A stretch of 64,000 nt of DNA from Isoperla grammatica (lineage: Eukaryota; Arthropoda; Insecta; Plecoptera; Perlodidae), in NCBI GenBank assembly GCA_945910005.1, contig OX246744.1, forward strand, positions 46,538,623-46,602,622, in the 5' to 3' direction. This document shows positions 31,107 to 41,071 of the stretch, piece by piece. Made by a program: the position numbers and the translations under genes. Positions within the stretch are counted from its first letter, which is position 1. Each line of letters opens with the position of its first letter. The notes beneath the pieces were generated by a model. That model had not been told where the DNA came from and did not search any database. It worked only from the letters and a program-made list of their open reading frames with translations.

Positions 31107-32171
31107 ATGAGATCATCCAACATGGCGGGTGGACGAGAATTGTGTGTGTGCGGTGTCTGCAAAGAATCTATTAGCGTGGGCGGAAAACGAATCCTATGCT
31201 CGTATGGTAAGCACTGGATCCATTTTAAATGCTCGGGTGTATCTCACAACGAGTTTAAGAACCTAAAGGATAACCCAGAAGACAACTGGAAGTGTTCTAA
31301 GTGCGCGATCGCGGAAGACCGGTCTGAAGGTAGCAGCGGATCACGAGAGGAACCCAGGGTCAACTCCAAACTACCAACACAACATAACAAAATCTCGTGG
31401 GACGAAATGTTTAAACTAATGACTGAAATGAAGGCCTCGATGGACTTCATGTCAACACAATACGACAGCGTAAAAGAAGATACAAGTAAGATCTCTACTC
31501 TTATAAACGAAATAACTAAACTAAAAGAAGAAAAAGCTAGTCTGGAAAGTAAGGTAACCAACCTGGAACACAGGGTTAATCAGATGGAACAGTATTCTAA
31601 AAACTATAATTTAGAATTCCACGGCGTACCAACTACGCAAAATGAAAATCCCTACAGAATCGTCGAGAGCATCTGTGGAGCAATTGGAGCTGACATCACC
31701 GTCAACAACATTGAATACTGTCATCGGATGCCCACTAGAAACTCTCAAGAATCCTCAGGACAAAGAGACAAACATGAAATAATAATTGCTAAGTTCTACT
31801 CAAGGAACGATAGAGAATGCATCCTACAGGCAAAAAAAAATAAGGTGAAACTATTCACTTCGGAATTGGGATATAAAGAACAACTCAAACAAATATATAT
31901 AAATGAAAACCTCACGGCAGAAAACAAATCCCTGTTCTGGCTAGCACGCAGCATGAAAAAACATGGTTACAAATTTGCCTGGGTGAAGAATGGGAAAGTT
32001 AAACTGCGAAAGGACGAAAATTCGAGGATCATACACATCAACAAATCTAGTGATATCCCTAAAGTCACCACAGAACCACCGAAACCCATCCTGCCTAGGC
32101 CTATAGATCCCAGGCCTAGACCCTCAAATGGCCTAGACAGCGAGTCAGAGACCATCCGATCTAGGGCCTAG
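31107..32171 (+). CDS. LINE ORF1 protein (PHD-like finger, coiled coil, RRM-like)
   Basis: ORF1p-type nucleic-acid-binding protein expected to coat LINE RNA and assist target-primed reverse transcription. Residues 13-66 form a zinc finger of PHD type: C15-x2-C18, C31, H36/H39, C42, then W61 and C63-x2-C66. The usual fourth cysteine is absent, so H36 may serve as ligand. Residues about 120-163 are a Lys/Glu-rich heptad coiled coil. From residue 168 (NLEFHGVP) an RRM-like core resembling LINE-1 ORF1p follows, then a basic C-terminal region (YINENLTAENKSLFWLAR). The tail is Pro/Arg-rich. The first ATG (31107) seems to come from target DNA; the Met at residue 6 (31122), followed directly by AGGRELCVC, is the likelier native start. 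The stop lies 37 nt before the ORF2 start. Domain calls are by eye. Confidence 0.9.
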   Translation: MRSSNMAGGRELCVCGVCKESISVGGKRILCSYGKHWIHFKCSGVSHNEFKNLKDNPEDNWKCSKCAIAEDRSEGSSGSREEPRVNSKLPTQHNKISWDEMFKLMTEMKASMDFMSTQYDSVKEDTSKISTLINEITKLKEEKASLESKVTNLEHRVNQMEQYSKNYNLEFHGVPTTQNENPYRIVESICGAIGADITVNNIEYCHRMPTRNSQESSGQRDKHEIIIAKFYSRNDRECILQAKKNKVKLFTSELGYKEQLKQIYINENLTAENKSLFWLARSMKKHGYKFAWVKNGKVKLRKDENSRIIHINKSSDIPKVTTEPPKPILPRPIDPRPRPSNGLDSESETIRSRA

Positions 32172-32208
32172 AACTACACCTGTAAGAATCAACACATCAA
32201 ACGACATC

Positions 32209-35200
32209 ATGGATTTACAAATAAACAAAGAGTTAGAACGAGATATATTCACCCACAACTGTAAAACAGTGCAAGAACTCAACCACCTTTACAGAAATAA
32301 CCCTAACTTCAAAATTTTTCACCTCAATATAAGAAGCCTCAACGACGACCACTTTAACCAGCTACTTATACTTCTAAGTGAACTTGACTCCAAATACGAT
32401 ATAATAGTGCTAAGTGAGACTCACCTCAAGTATGAAACCACCGAATTCAATATTCCTGGCTATGACACGTACTATTTTAATGCTAAAGTAACAAAATTCG
32501 ACGGCATTGCCATTTTTGCAAACAATCAAAGACTGAACATAACCTCAATCACTCCACTAGACATTAAGGAAGGCAATGGTGCTACACTGCTCTTCACAAT
32601 GAACTCGCAAACCTATTCAGTGACAGCAATTTACAGATCACCAAGTGGACAGGCCATGAATTTCATCTCGCAACTCGAACTAAACAAGCACATATGGAAC
32701 CCAAGATCAACTGACCACAAATTTTTAGTTGGAGACATTAACATTAATATTCTAGATAATCCCTGCATGCAAATAGCGAGTGAGTATCTTGATCTTCTTT
32801 ACCTACAAGGCTTTACATCCTGCATAAACATCCCTACCAGAGTAACCCCTAGAAGCTCGTCTTGCATTGATCACATTTTCATAAACTCTGAAAACGATTT
32901 TAACTATTTACCCACAATACTTCAAACCTCCATCACGGACCACTATCTAACAGCCTTTACCTGGCAAGCACCTCCGAACACAAAACAACCAGGGACAGGT
33001 GATGTGATTGAACAATGGTCAGAGAAAAAAATAGACTACCACTCCTTAATTGGCTCTTTAAACACAGAAACATGGAACGATACACTAAACATCAAAGATA
33101 ACCCCTCAATTGCGACAGATAACTTCATACTTCAACTAAACGAACATATTTTAAATGCTACCACAATTAAACAAAACACTAGAAGTAAATTTAAGAAACT
33201 TAAACCTTGGATAACCAATGGAATAATTACATCAATTAGGAAACGAGACGCAATGAGCCGACAGGTCAAAATAGATGCAAAACACCGATTAGAACATGAC
33301 TTACCAGAGAATCTCATCTTCAAAAAACGATACATTGCCTTCAGAAACTTACTTACCTCTCTTATACAGAGAGCACGCAACCAGTACTATAAGGATAAAA
33401 TTAATAACTCGGATAACAACCCAAAACAAATGTGGAAAATAATAAACGAAATTACCCAGACTAAAGCACGAAATCTTGGAGAAATAAAAGAAATATATAT
33501 TGACGAACTACACACTAAAAAATCAGCAAACCCAAAAACTATTTCAAATGCATTTGTAGACTACTTCACAAATATAGGACCGGAATTAAATGCCAAATCT
33601 AGGCAAGATCAAACAATAAACGCTTTACCAAATGTACCTAAAATTAATAGGCATAATAAGAAAAACATCCCATCAATTTTCTTCAACCCTATCGAAAATT
33701 CGGAAATTATAAAATATATCTCTGAACTGAGAGAAAACTCAGCTTGTGGTCCTGACCAAATAAATGTCAAAACCATAAAAAAAATAAAAACTCACATAAT
33801 AACGCCTCTTACACACATTTTCAATCTTAGTCTAACTACTGGTATATTTCCGAATCCACTAAAAACAGCTACTATCAAACCCATTTTTAAAGGAAGCGAC
33901 AAGCTAAAAACAACAAACTACCGACCAATCTCCCTACTTAATCATTTTGCTAAATTATTTGAGAAATGTATCAAACATAGATTAGTCAATTTCTTGGAAA
34001 AGCACAAACAGATCTCACCAGCGCAATATGGCTTCAGAAATAATCTGAGTACACAAGATGCAATATTAGAACTAACAAACGAAGTCTCAAATAATCTTGA
34101 CAAATCAATAAAAACAGCAGCAGTTTTCCTTGATCTTGCTAAGGCCTTCGATACTGTTCACCATGACAAATTAATTGAAAAATTACAAGATATGGGTATC
34201 CGTGGAATTGCTTTAAACTTATTAAAAAATTACCTAACAGATAGAAAACAGAGAGTTATTATCGGAAACCAACTTAGTAATCCCACAACACTAAAATGCG
34301 GGGTCCCACAAGGGACAGTATTAGGACCAATCTTATTCCTAATATATATAAACGATATATGCAATCTCAAAGTGGGAGGAAAAATAATCACATATGCAGA
34401 TGACACTGTAATAATCTTTAGCGATATCACACATGAAGCTCTTCACGAAAAAATTGAAGCGGGCTTAAAAGAAATAAAAATATCACTACAAGAGAATCTA
34501 TTAACGCTTAATCTCGATAAAACTGTCTGTTTATTTTTCTCTCTCTACCCGCTAAAACACAATGAACAAAGACCGATCAAAATCCACAATGCATCTTGCA
34601 ATACTAATACTAAGGTAAATTCACAGACAGAATCAATTTGTAACTGCTATGAACTAAAAACAGTTTTAACAACCAAATATCTTGGTATGACAATTGATAG
34701 TGCCCTTAAATGGAAAACCCACATCCAAGAAACTATAAAAAAGATAAGAAAAATAGCCTACAAATTCAATAGACTCAGAAACATAATTAGCTTTCACTCT
34801 CTAAAAATTGTCTACTATAGCCTTGTACAATCATACTTACAGTATGGAATACTAGCCTGGGGAAATGCACTTGAAACTCACCTAAAACCACTGCATACTC
34901 TACAAAAAAAGATATTAAAAATAATGCTTAACAAACCATCCCGGTACCCCACAATAGATACCTTCCAAAACAGCCAAATTTACGATATAAGAAAAATCTT
35001 CATTAAATTCCTATCGATTCACCAACATAAAAATACAAACAAATCCACGATAACATCACATATACACACGACTAGATCGGCAACACAGAACAAATTAATA
35101 TTACCCAGGAAAAATACATCGTTTGGACTCAGGCAATATAGCTACCTAGGTCCCAGGGTCTATAACTCACTACCAGATTATATTAAAGCATCTAATAACT

Positions 35201-35286
35201 TAAATAAATTTAAAAGAAATCTCCACAAATGGCTAATAGCAAAAGACTGCTATTTCTGCACTAACTTAATTAAACTAACTCACTAG
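32209..35286 (+). CDS. LINE ORF2 protein: AP endonuclease and reverse transcriptase
   Basis: The 1,025-residue protein nicks genomic DNA and copies LINE RNA at the nick. An APE-type endonuclease fills residues about 35-250: N40 in HLNIRSLN, E70 in LSETHL, the YRSPSG motif near 142, G175-D176 (VGDININ) and the catalytic D244-H245 (SITDHYL). The reverse transcriptase follows at about 500-800: NYRPISLL, QYGFR, the FLDLAKAFD block (D642 and D648), GVPQGTVLGPILF (698-710) and YADD (729-732). A thumb and C-terminal region includes YLGMTID and YSLVQSYLQYGILAWG. There is no RNase H and no C-terminal CCHC knuckle. Length fits CR1/Jockey-group ORF2. All catalytic motifs are present, so the protein could be functional. 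Translation of this second ORF probably depends on reinitiation, as the gap is only 37 nt. Confidence 0.96.
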   Translation: MDLQINKELERDIFTHNCKTVQELNHLYRNNPNFKIFHLNIRSLNDDHFNQLLILLSELDSKYDIIVLSETHLKYETTEFNIPGYDTYYFNAKVTKFDGIAIFANNQRLNITSITPLDIKEGNGATLLFTMNSQTYSVTAIYRSPSGQAMNFISQLELNKHIWNPRSTDHKFLVGDININILDNPCMQIASEYLDLLYLQGFTSCINIPTRVTPRSSSCIDHIFINSENDFNYLPTILQTSITDHYLTAFTWQAPPNTKQPGTGDVIEQWSEKKIDYHSLIGSLNTETWNDTLNIKDNPSIATDNFILQLNEHILNATTIKQNTRSKFKKLKPWITNGIITSIRKRDAMSRQVKIDAKHRLEHDLPENLIFKKRYIAFRNLLTSLIQRARNQYYKDKINNSDNNPKQMWKIINEITQTKARNLGEIKEIYIDELHTKKSANPKTISNAFVDYFTNIGPELNAKSRQDQTINALPNVPKINRHNKKNIPSIFFNPIENSEIIKYISELRENSACGPDQINVKTIKKIKTHIITPLTHIFNLSLTTGIFPNPLKTATIKPIFKGSDKLKTTNYRPISLLNHFAKLFEKCIKHRLVNFLEKHKQISPAQYGFRNNLSTQDAILELTNEVSNNLDKSIKTAAVFLDLAKAFDTVHHDKLIEKLQDMGIRGIALNLLKNYLTDRKQRVIIGNQLSNPTTLKCGVPQGTVLGPILFLIYINDICNLKVGGKIITYADDTVIIFSDITHEALHEKIEAGLKEIKISLQENLLTLNLDKTVCLFFSLYPLKHNEQRPIKIHNASCNTNTKVNSQTESICNCYELKTVLTTKYLGMTIDSALKWKTHIQETIKKIRKIAYKFNRLRNIISFHSLKIVYYSLVQSYLQYGILAWGNALETHLKPLHTLQKKILKIMLNKPSRYPTIDTFQNSQIYDIRKIFIKFLSIHQHKNTNKSTITSHIHTTRSATQNKLILPRKNTSFGLRQYSYLGPRVYNSLPDYIKASNNLNKFKRNLHKWLIAKDCYFCTNLIKLTH

Positions 35287-35319
35287 CAAAATTTAAAATT
35301 TAAAATGCCATCTAATCAG

Positions 35320-35363
<44 letters not shown>

Positions 35364-35713
35364 AAGAAAGAAAGAAGAATTAGATTTAGGACCAAAACCA
35401 TCATAATTAAGAAATTCCTATAAAAAGAAATAAAAATAGTTTTAAAATCAGAACAACCATAATCAGTAATCACACAGAACACAAGTCTCGATATCCCCCG
35501 TCATTCCCTCATTAAACTGTAAACTACCTCCTTTCCCACGCACACGTGCACACGCACCTATGTGGGTTTTCAGATCTTTATACTGTCAATATCTTTACTT
35601 TATTATTACTTTACTTTACTTTATCTTTACTAATTACTTAAACATATAGTACATGTATACTCAAATTATAACAAATTTAATATTATTATATTAAATACTA
35701 TCTTATTTATGTA

Positions 35714-35750
<37 letters not shown>

Positions 35751-35783
35751 CTGAATAAAAACTTATCTTATCTTATCTTATCT
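35287..35783 (+). other. LINE 3' UTR with two A-tracts and CTTAT tail
   Basis: A pure A-tract of about 40 bases ends near 35361, a second of about 33 bases ends near 35748, and AATAAA follows at 35754. The element ends in about four CTTAT units before the repeat I flank. The internal A-tracts are unusual because the true end is a pentamer repeat, not poly(A). Confidence 0.85.
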
Positions 35784-35845
35784 GATACAACAATGGAGTT
35801 GCCTAGCAACAGATCATTGTGACGTCACAACCACCTCAATTGAGT
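35784..35845. repeat. Right half of repeat I copy 2
   Basis: GATACAACAATGGAGTTGCC, TAGCAAC, TGACGTCACA and CTCAATTGAGTCTTGTG match the complement of the start of repeat I (22858-22940). Confidence 0.8.
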
Positions 35846-35884
35846 CTTGTGCTATTACTACAGCCAACAGTGGATTGGTGAAAG

Positions 35885-35930
35885 CAGAGTCGATAAAGAA
35901 GTTTCAGGGAGAACTTCTTTGTCGACTCTG
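35885..35930. repeat. 46-nt hairpin
   Basis: CAGAGTCGATAAAGAAGTT pairs with AACTTCTTTGTCGACTCTG across a loop of about 8 nt, with a single mismatch. Possibly a regulatory hairpin or a remnant of an inverted repeat. A second, looser palindrome built on TTGCTATGGA lies at 35995-36060. Confidence 0.6.
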
Positions 35931-36203
35931 GTGAAAATGTTTAAACTAAATTTATCTTTTAGGACGGAATGCAGAGCCGATTTATGTTATTTGTTTACGG
36001 TTGCTATGGAGTTTGTTCTTATGGAAAATAGCATGTGATAAAACAATTCCATAGCAACAAATCGTGTACTTAACTTGACAGTTATCTGTGCATATCGTCC
36101 TAAGTCTGCTCGCTTTGTTTTATTTCTGAAGTCCGGATAAACACAAGTACAGCATCTTCCCTCGTCAACTCTCTTGGGTCTTACAACGCCGCACACACTC
36201 TTA

Positions 36204-36600
36204 AGAGCGGTCGGCAATAGGAGTTTTACAGATGTATTGGCCGTCAACTAATTACTCATAAACTAATAGTAGCCTTATTATAAATATTTACCTACTTGTA
36301 GAGGGATGTCATATCTATGCATGGTATTAAGTACATTTGTCACCAACCTATTCAAACATAATGTACCCATTTTTAAACAGATTCTCCGTAATATTATGTT
36401 GAACATTTTCGACGAAAGTAATTTATTTGCATAATTCAAACATGAGTATATTATTTTTGAGCAGGCTTGTCACAAATGTACTTAATACCATGCGTAGATA
36501 TGAAATCCCTCTGCAAGTAGGTTAATTTTCATATTAATCCTATTATTTGTATAAGAGAAATTAGTTTACTACAAACATCAAAACTACTTCCGAACGCTCG
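36204..36600. mobile_element. MITE family M, copy 1
   Basis: The ends AGAGCGGTCGGCAATAG and CTACTTCCGAACGCTCG are loosely inverted. Inside is a stronger inversion of about 60 bp around GGTATTAAGTACATTTGT (36289-36523). M2 at 55166-55531 is the same element in the opposite orientation with an internal deletion. Confidence 0.75.
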
Positions 36601-36834
36601 CATTATCCGACCACGACCAATTAACGGTATTTTATTGATATCTCGAGCAACGCTTCAAGATATTAAAAAGTTGGTTTTGTAGTGGCTAAAGAACTAATTT
36701 AAAAACTTTCCAATAATGTCATTGTCACGCTTTCATTTTCTGTGATAATTTAATAATTAATAACTAATTGATTATTTAAATAACAATCGTGACAATTACA
36801 ATATAGGGTACGCACTACGCACAACACCAAAACA

Positions 36835-37131
36835 CAAAAATGAAACAAATGAATTGAACCGATGGACAAACAAGCTGTCAAAAAAAAATATGTGGTTCTG
36901 AAGTTGTAAAAAACAAACGTTCAGAACGTTTACAAACTTTCAGATAGTTGCTCTCCATTACTGAACATAAATTTTAACTGGCGAGCAGTTACTATCGCTA
37001 CAACTAATTGTTTCCCCTCATTATTTGCAAAGATATTACTTTGACACTGACAGCTTGATGTTTGTCCACCAGTTCAATTCATTTATTCCAATGTTGTAGT
37101 TCGGCTGTTACGTCAGTTGCACGTTCCCTAT
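36835..37131. mobile_element. MITE family T, copy 3
   Basis: Opposite orientation to T1. GACAAACAAGCTGTCAAA is inverted at GACAGCTTGATGTTTGTCC, and the right end GCACGTTCCCTA matches the left end of T1 (TAGGGAACTTGC). 36601-36834 shows nothing else. Confidence 0.65.
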
Positions 37132-37329
37132 ATGACAGTTTTTCAATTCATAGTTTCGCTCATATAATACTAAATTCCCTTTTCTACATATCTAGAAACG
37201 TATTCAGGACATCAATAAAAACCCTCATTTAGCGGGATCGGTTCCCTTCACCCTTAAACGTCGCATGCGAGGTACATGATTGGATTCTTTCACCCCCGCT
37301 TAAACAGCGACGCAGCTCCACTCTCGGCT

Positions 37330-37545
37330 CTTAATTAACCCCCTCCCCGCGGTAAAATGGGAATGTGTAGTTCCTGATTGCGCCGCATCGACCTCTCGGC
37401 GCGCTGCCCGCTGTGACGGCGATGTCGCGCTTGTCCGAGGACTTGCCGACCGAGCCGCAGTTGTCGGTAGAAGGGTTTCAGTGTCGACCGCTCGAGGCGC
37501 CACTTGGACCCCCGCCGGGCGAGGCTGCCACGAAAGATGACCCAA
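37330..37545. other. CpG-rich GC island
   Basis: This patch is much richer in GC and CpG than the surrounding AT-rich DNA and is not part of any repeat seen here. ORFs are open on both strands through it, as expected in GC-rich DNA. It may be a promoter-type island or a host exon. Confidence 0.45.
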
Positions 37546-37661
37546 CTCGCGATATGAATATTATTTCGAGAACGCTTCAAGAGTTTGAAAATGTAATTTC
37601 TAACCAGAATTTGGTTTCGTATCAGCTAAACAAAGAATTTACAAACTGTCGATCATTGTAA
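37413..37661 (+). CDS. Unrecognised ORF in the CpG-rich patch, possible host exon
   Basis: The 82-codon ORF is hydrophilic, with a Pro/Glu-rich first half (SEDLPTEPQLSVEGF, LGPPPGEAATKDD) and an Asn/Gln-rich end (LQEFENVISNQNLVSYQLNK). It has no signal peptide, no membrane segment and no family I recognise. The GC-rich first half differs sharply from the AT-rich second half, so the reading may be an exon that really ends near 37550 and then runs on into an intron; I see no strong GTAAGT donor there. Antisense ORFs of 81 codons overlap it. It could equally be a chance ORF. Confidence 0.15.
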   Translation: MTAMSRLSEDLPTEPQLSVEGFQCRPLEAPLGPPPGEAATKDDPTRDMNIISRTLQEFENVISNQNLVSYQLNKEFTNCRSL

Positions 37662-38206
37662 TTGTTACGATATTCATTTCAATAATTAATTAAATCTAAA
37701 TTCTGGAATAAATTACAGAAATACAAATTTTGAAAGTTGTTAAAATTCACTGTTTAGAGTTTAGACGTTCTTAACGGAATTCTGCGTAGGAATCACAAAA
37801 CCAATACAATTACAATATCGTTCATTGTACGTGGGTTAACATTGCGAGCTACCTATTGCCCCAACGTTAACATTCTCATGCTTACGACATAGCCGAGCAC
37901 CAGTTCGTATATACCGTATAATTGAAACAAATTCATTGGGGATAATTCACAACTTTCGTTCGGTTGGTTAGTTACCTGGAAAAGTGGGCGTGACCAAGCA
38001 GGCTTGTGGACTCTACTCTAAGCGGCGGAAGGCTAATGGGTGAAAGAACGTCAGTAATCTGTTCATTTTCGTATAACCAGTGTGCATGAAAGGGGCAAGT
38101 AGATAAGGAGTTACGTTGAGACGACTTTAGGCGGGTCTTGCAACGCGTCATATCAGCTCACACCAAACATAGTAGGCAGTTCAGTAGTTGACTGTTTCCC
38201 TTCCGA
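37662..38206. other. Intergenic DNA
   Basis: No supported feature before the 152-bp satellite. Confidence 0.5.
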
Positions 38207-40270
38207 CGAGTGGCGCTGTATAGCGTAGTAACACGGAACTGGTAGTTACAGAGGTACACGACAGGTGGCGCCAAACGTCGGCGGGCCTGATACAAGCGGC
38301 GGAACGTGTGGCGGGCGCATTCTATGCGGTTACGATGGAACTACCGGCGCTATTCGGACGAGTGGCGCTGTATAGCGTAGTAACGTGGAACTGATAGTTA
38401 CAGATGTACGCGACAGGTGGCGCCAAACGTCGGCAGGCCTGATACAAGCGGCGGAACGTGTGGCGGGCGCATTCTATGCGGTTACGATGGAACTACCAGC
38501 GCTATTCGGACGCGTGGCGCTGTATAGCGTGGTAACGTGGAACTACTAGTTACAGAGGTACGCGACAGGTGGTGCCAAACGTCGGCGGGCCTAATACAAG
38601 CGGCGGAACGTGTGGCGGGCGCATTCTATACGGTTACGACAGAACTACCGGCGCTATTCGGACGCGTGGCGCTGTATAGCGTGGTAACGTGGAACTACTA
38701 GTTACAGAGGTACGCGACAGGTGGTGCCAAACGTCGGCGGGCCTAATACAAGCGGCGGAACGTGTGGCGGGCGCATTCTATACGGTTACGACAGAACTAC
38801 CGGCGCTATTCGGACGAGTGGCGCTGTATAGCGTAGTAACGTGCAGTACTGGTAGTTACAGAGGTACACGACAGGTGGTGCCAAACGTCACCGGGCCTAA
38901 TACAAGCGGCGGAACGTGTGGCGGGCGCATTCTATACGGTTACGACAGAACTACCGGCGCTATTCGGACGAGTGGCGCTGTATAGCGTAGTAACGTGGTA
39001 CTGGTAGTTACAGAGGTACGCGACAGGTGGCGCCAAACGTCACCGGGCCTAATACAAGCGGCGGAACGTGTGGCGGGCGCATTCTATACGGTTACGACAG
39101 AACTACCGGCGCTATTCGGACGAGTGGCGCTGTATAGCGTAGTAACGTGGTACTGGTAGTTACAGAGGTACGCGACAGGTGGCGCCAAACGTCGGCAGGC
39201 CTGATACAAGCGGCGGAACGTGTGGCGGGCGCATTCTATACGGTTACGACAGAACTACCGGCGCTATTCGGACGAGTGGCGCTGTATAGCGTAGTAACGT
39301 GGTACTGGTAGTTACAGAGGTACACGACAGGTGGTGCCAAACGTCACCGGCCGGGCCTAATACAAGCGGCGGAACGTGTGGCGGGCGCATTCTATACGGT
39401 TACGACAGAACTACCGGCGCTATTCGGACGAGTGGCGCTGTATAGCGTAGTAACGTGCAGTACTGGTAGTTACAGAGGTACACGACAGGTGGTGCCAAAC
39501 GTCACCGGGCCTAATACAAGCGGCGGAACGTGTGGCGGGCGCATTCTATACGGTTACGACAGAACTACCGGCGCTATTCGGATGAGTGGCGCTGTATAGC
39601 GTAGTAACGTGGTACTGGTAGTTACAGAGGTACACGACAGGTGGTGCCAAACGTCGGCGGGCCTAATACAAGCGGCGGAACGTGTGGCGGGCGCATTCTA
39701 TACGGTTACGACAGAACTACCGGCGCTATTCGGACGAGTGGCGCTGTATAGCGTAGTAACGTGGTACTGGTAGTTACAGAGGTACGCGACAGGTGGCGCC
39801 AAACGTCACCGGGCCTAATACAAGCGGCGGAACGTGTGGCGGGCGCATTCTATACGGTTACGATGGAACTACCGGCGCTATTCGGACGAGTGGCGCTGTA
39901 TAGCGTAGTAACGTGGTACTGGTAGTTACAGAGGTACACGACAGGTGGTGCCAAACGTCACCGGGCCTAATACAAGCGGCGGAACGTGTGGCGGGCGCAT
40001 TCTATACGGTTACGACAGAACTACCGGCGCTATTCGGACGAGTGGCGCTGTATAGCGTAGTAACGTGGTACTGGTAGTTACAGAGGTACACGACAGGTGG
40101 TGCCAAACGTCACCGGGCCTAATACAAGCGGCGGAACGTGTGGCGGGCGCATTCTATACGGTTACGACAGAACTACCGGCGCTATTCGGACGAGTGGCGC
40201 TGTACAGCGTAGTAACGCGGTACTGGTAGTTTCAGCAAGTAAAAGACAGATAGCGCCAAACGTCGCGAGG
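38207..40270. repeat. 152-bp satellite, about 13.5 units
   Basis: The landmark GTGGCGCTGTATAGCG recurs at 38210, 38362, 38514, 38666, 38818, 38972, 39124, 39276, 39432, 39586, 39738, 39890, 40042 and 40194: spacing is 152 bp except for three units of 154-156. Each unit also holds ACAGGTGGYGCCAAACGTC and GGCGGAACGTGTGGCGGGCG. Units differ at a few sites in recurring combinations (CGTCGGCGGGCC or CGTCACCGGGCC; ACGACAGAAC or ACGATGGAAC). The first and last units are the most diverged. The repeat ORFs of 66-98 codons are incidental, since 152 is not a multiple of three. Confidence 0.96.
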
Positions 40271-40387
40271 CCACGTAAAGCACACAACACCTCCTAGCGG
40301 CAGATATTGTAACCAAGGGAGAAGGATATTTTTGTAATATGACATAGATGAAAATCATTATACATACACACGAGGAAAACGGTCTGT

Positions 40388-41071
40388 GTGACGCGTTGAT
40401 AAGCGAGCGCACCTACGTCTACGTCCACTCTGTCCAAGCGTTTCAAAACTACCGCCATAATTCAAGAATGTGCATCGACCAGTGCACAGCCTTCCAAAAA
40501 CCTGACGGAAAGTACGGCGTTCCAAAGAGCTTTGTTCTCGTTGCCATGGTTACTTTGACATAAACATCAGTATAAACACCATTTGCATCGAGATGACATT
40601 GAAGCCTGTATTACACGGTCAAACTTTTTCATCTAACTCCTTGAATTCAAGAACAAAAGCGCATCAACAACAGACAGTATGTAGTCAAATACAATAATAG
40701 GAGTTATTTATTGGTGCGCTTTTGTCCTGGAATTCAAGGAGTTGGATGAAAAAGTTTGACCGTGTAATACAGGCTTAATACCATTATTCGTGACCGGACG
40801 GAAACTTAAAACAAAATGGCTATCTTGCATTTGTTGCCATTTTGTTTTAGAAAAAACGTGTTATTAACTTTAATAATGTAACTTTGTAACTTATTGATTG
40901 ATTTTTCCACAATACCAGTGGCGTTCAATCCACATCGAGGCTTGTGGATGGTCCAAATTTAAACTTTATCCGACTTTCCGTTCGACCGCTATACCGCGAG
41001 ACAACATAATAACAAACAAAAAAACAGAACGAGCGCCATACGAGTAGAATGGAGACGCTCGAAAGAGCGAA
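40388..41071. mobile_element. Family P element, copy 3 (inverted), carrying MITE D
   Basis: In the opposite orientation to P1: GACGCGTTGATAAGCGAGCG at the left and CCACATCGAGGCTTGTGGAT, CCGTTCGACCGCTAT toward the right. Family D occupies 40602-40776. Confidence 0.65.
40602..40776. mobile_element. MITE family D, nested in P3
   Basis: Ends AAGCCTGTATTACACGGTCA and its complement, with arms of about 70 bp including AACTTTTTCATC and CTCCTTGAATTC. 175 bp. A clean target duplication is not evident. Confidence 0.82.

Larger units (their letters stand above)
31107..35783 (+). mobile_element. CR1/Jockey-group LINE with two intact ORFs
   Basis: The element has ORF1 (PHD-like finger, coiled coil, RRM-like core) and ORF2 (AP endonuclease plus RT), a 3' UTR with two internal A-tracts, and a CTTAT pentamer tail. 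There is no RNase H domain. Repeat I sequence flanks both sides, so the insertion point is visible. The flanks allow only a very short duplication (GAT or AGAT) at most. The 5' end lies only a few bases before the ORF1 Met at 31122, so the copy may be 5'-truncated within its UTR. Both ORFs are free of stops and frameshifts, which implies recent insertion. Clade choice within CR1/L2/Daphne/Jockey needs a phylogeny. Confidence 0.93.

Noticed and set aside
38689..40297. Repeated ORFs in the 152-bp satellite
   Set aside because: The period is not a multiple of three and the ORFs exist only where stops happen to be absent.
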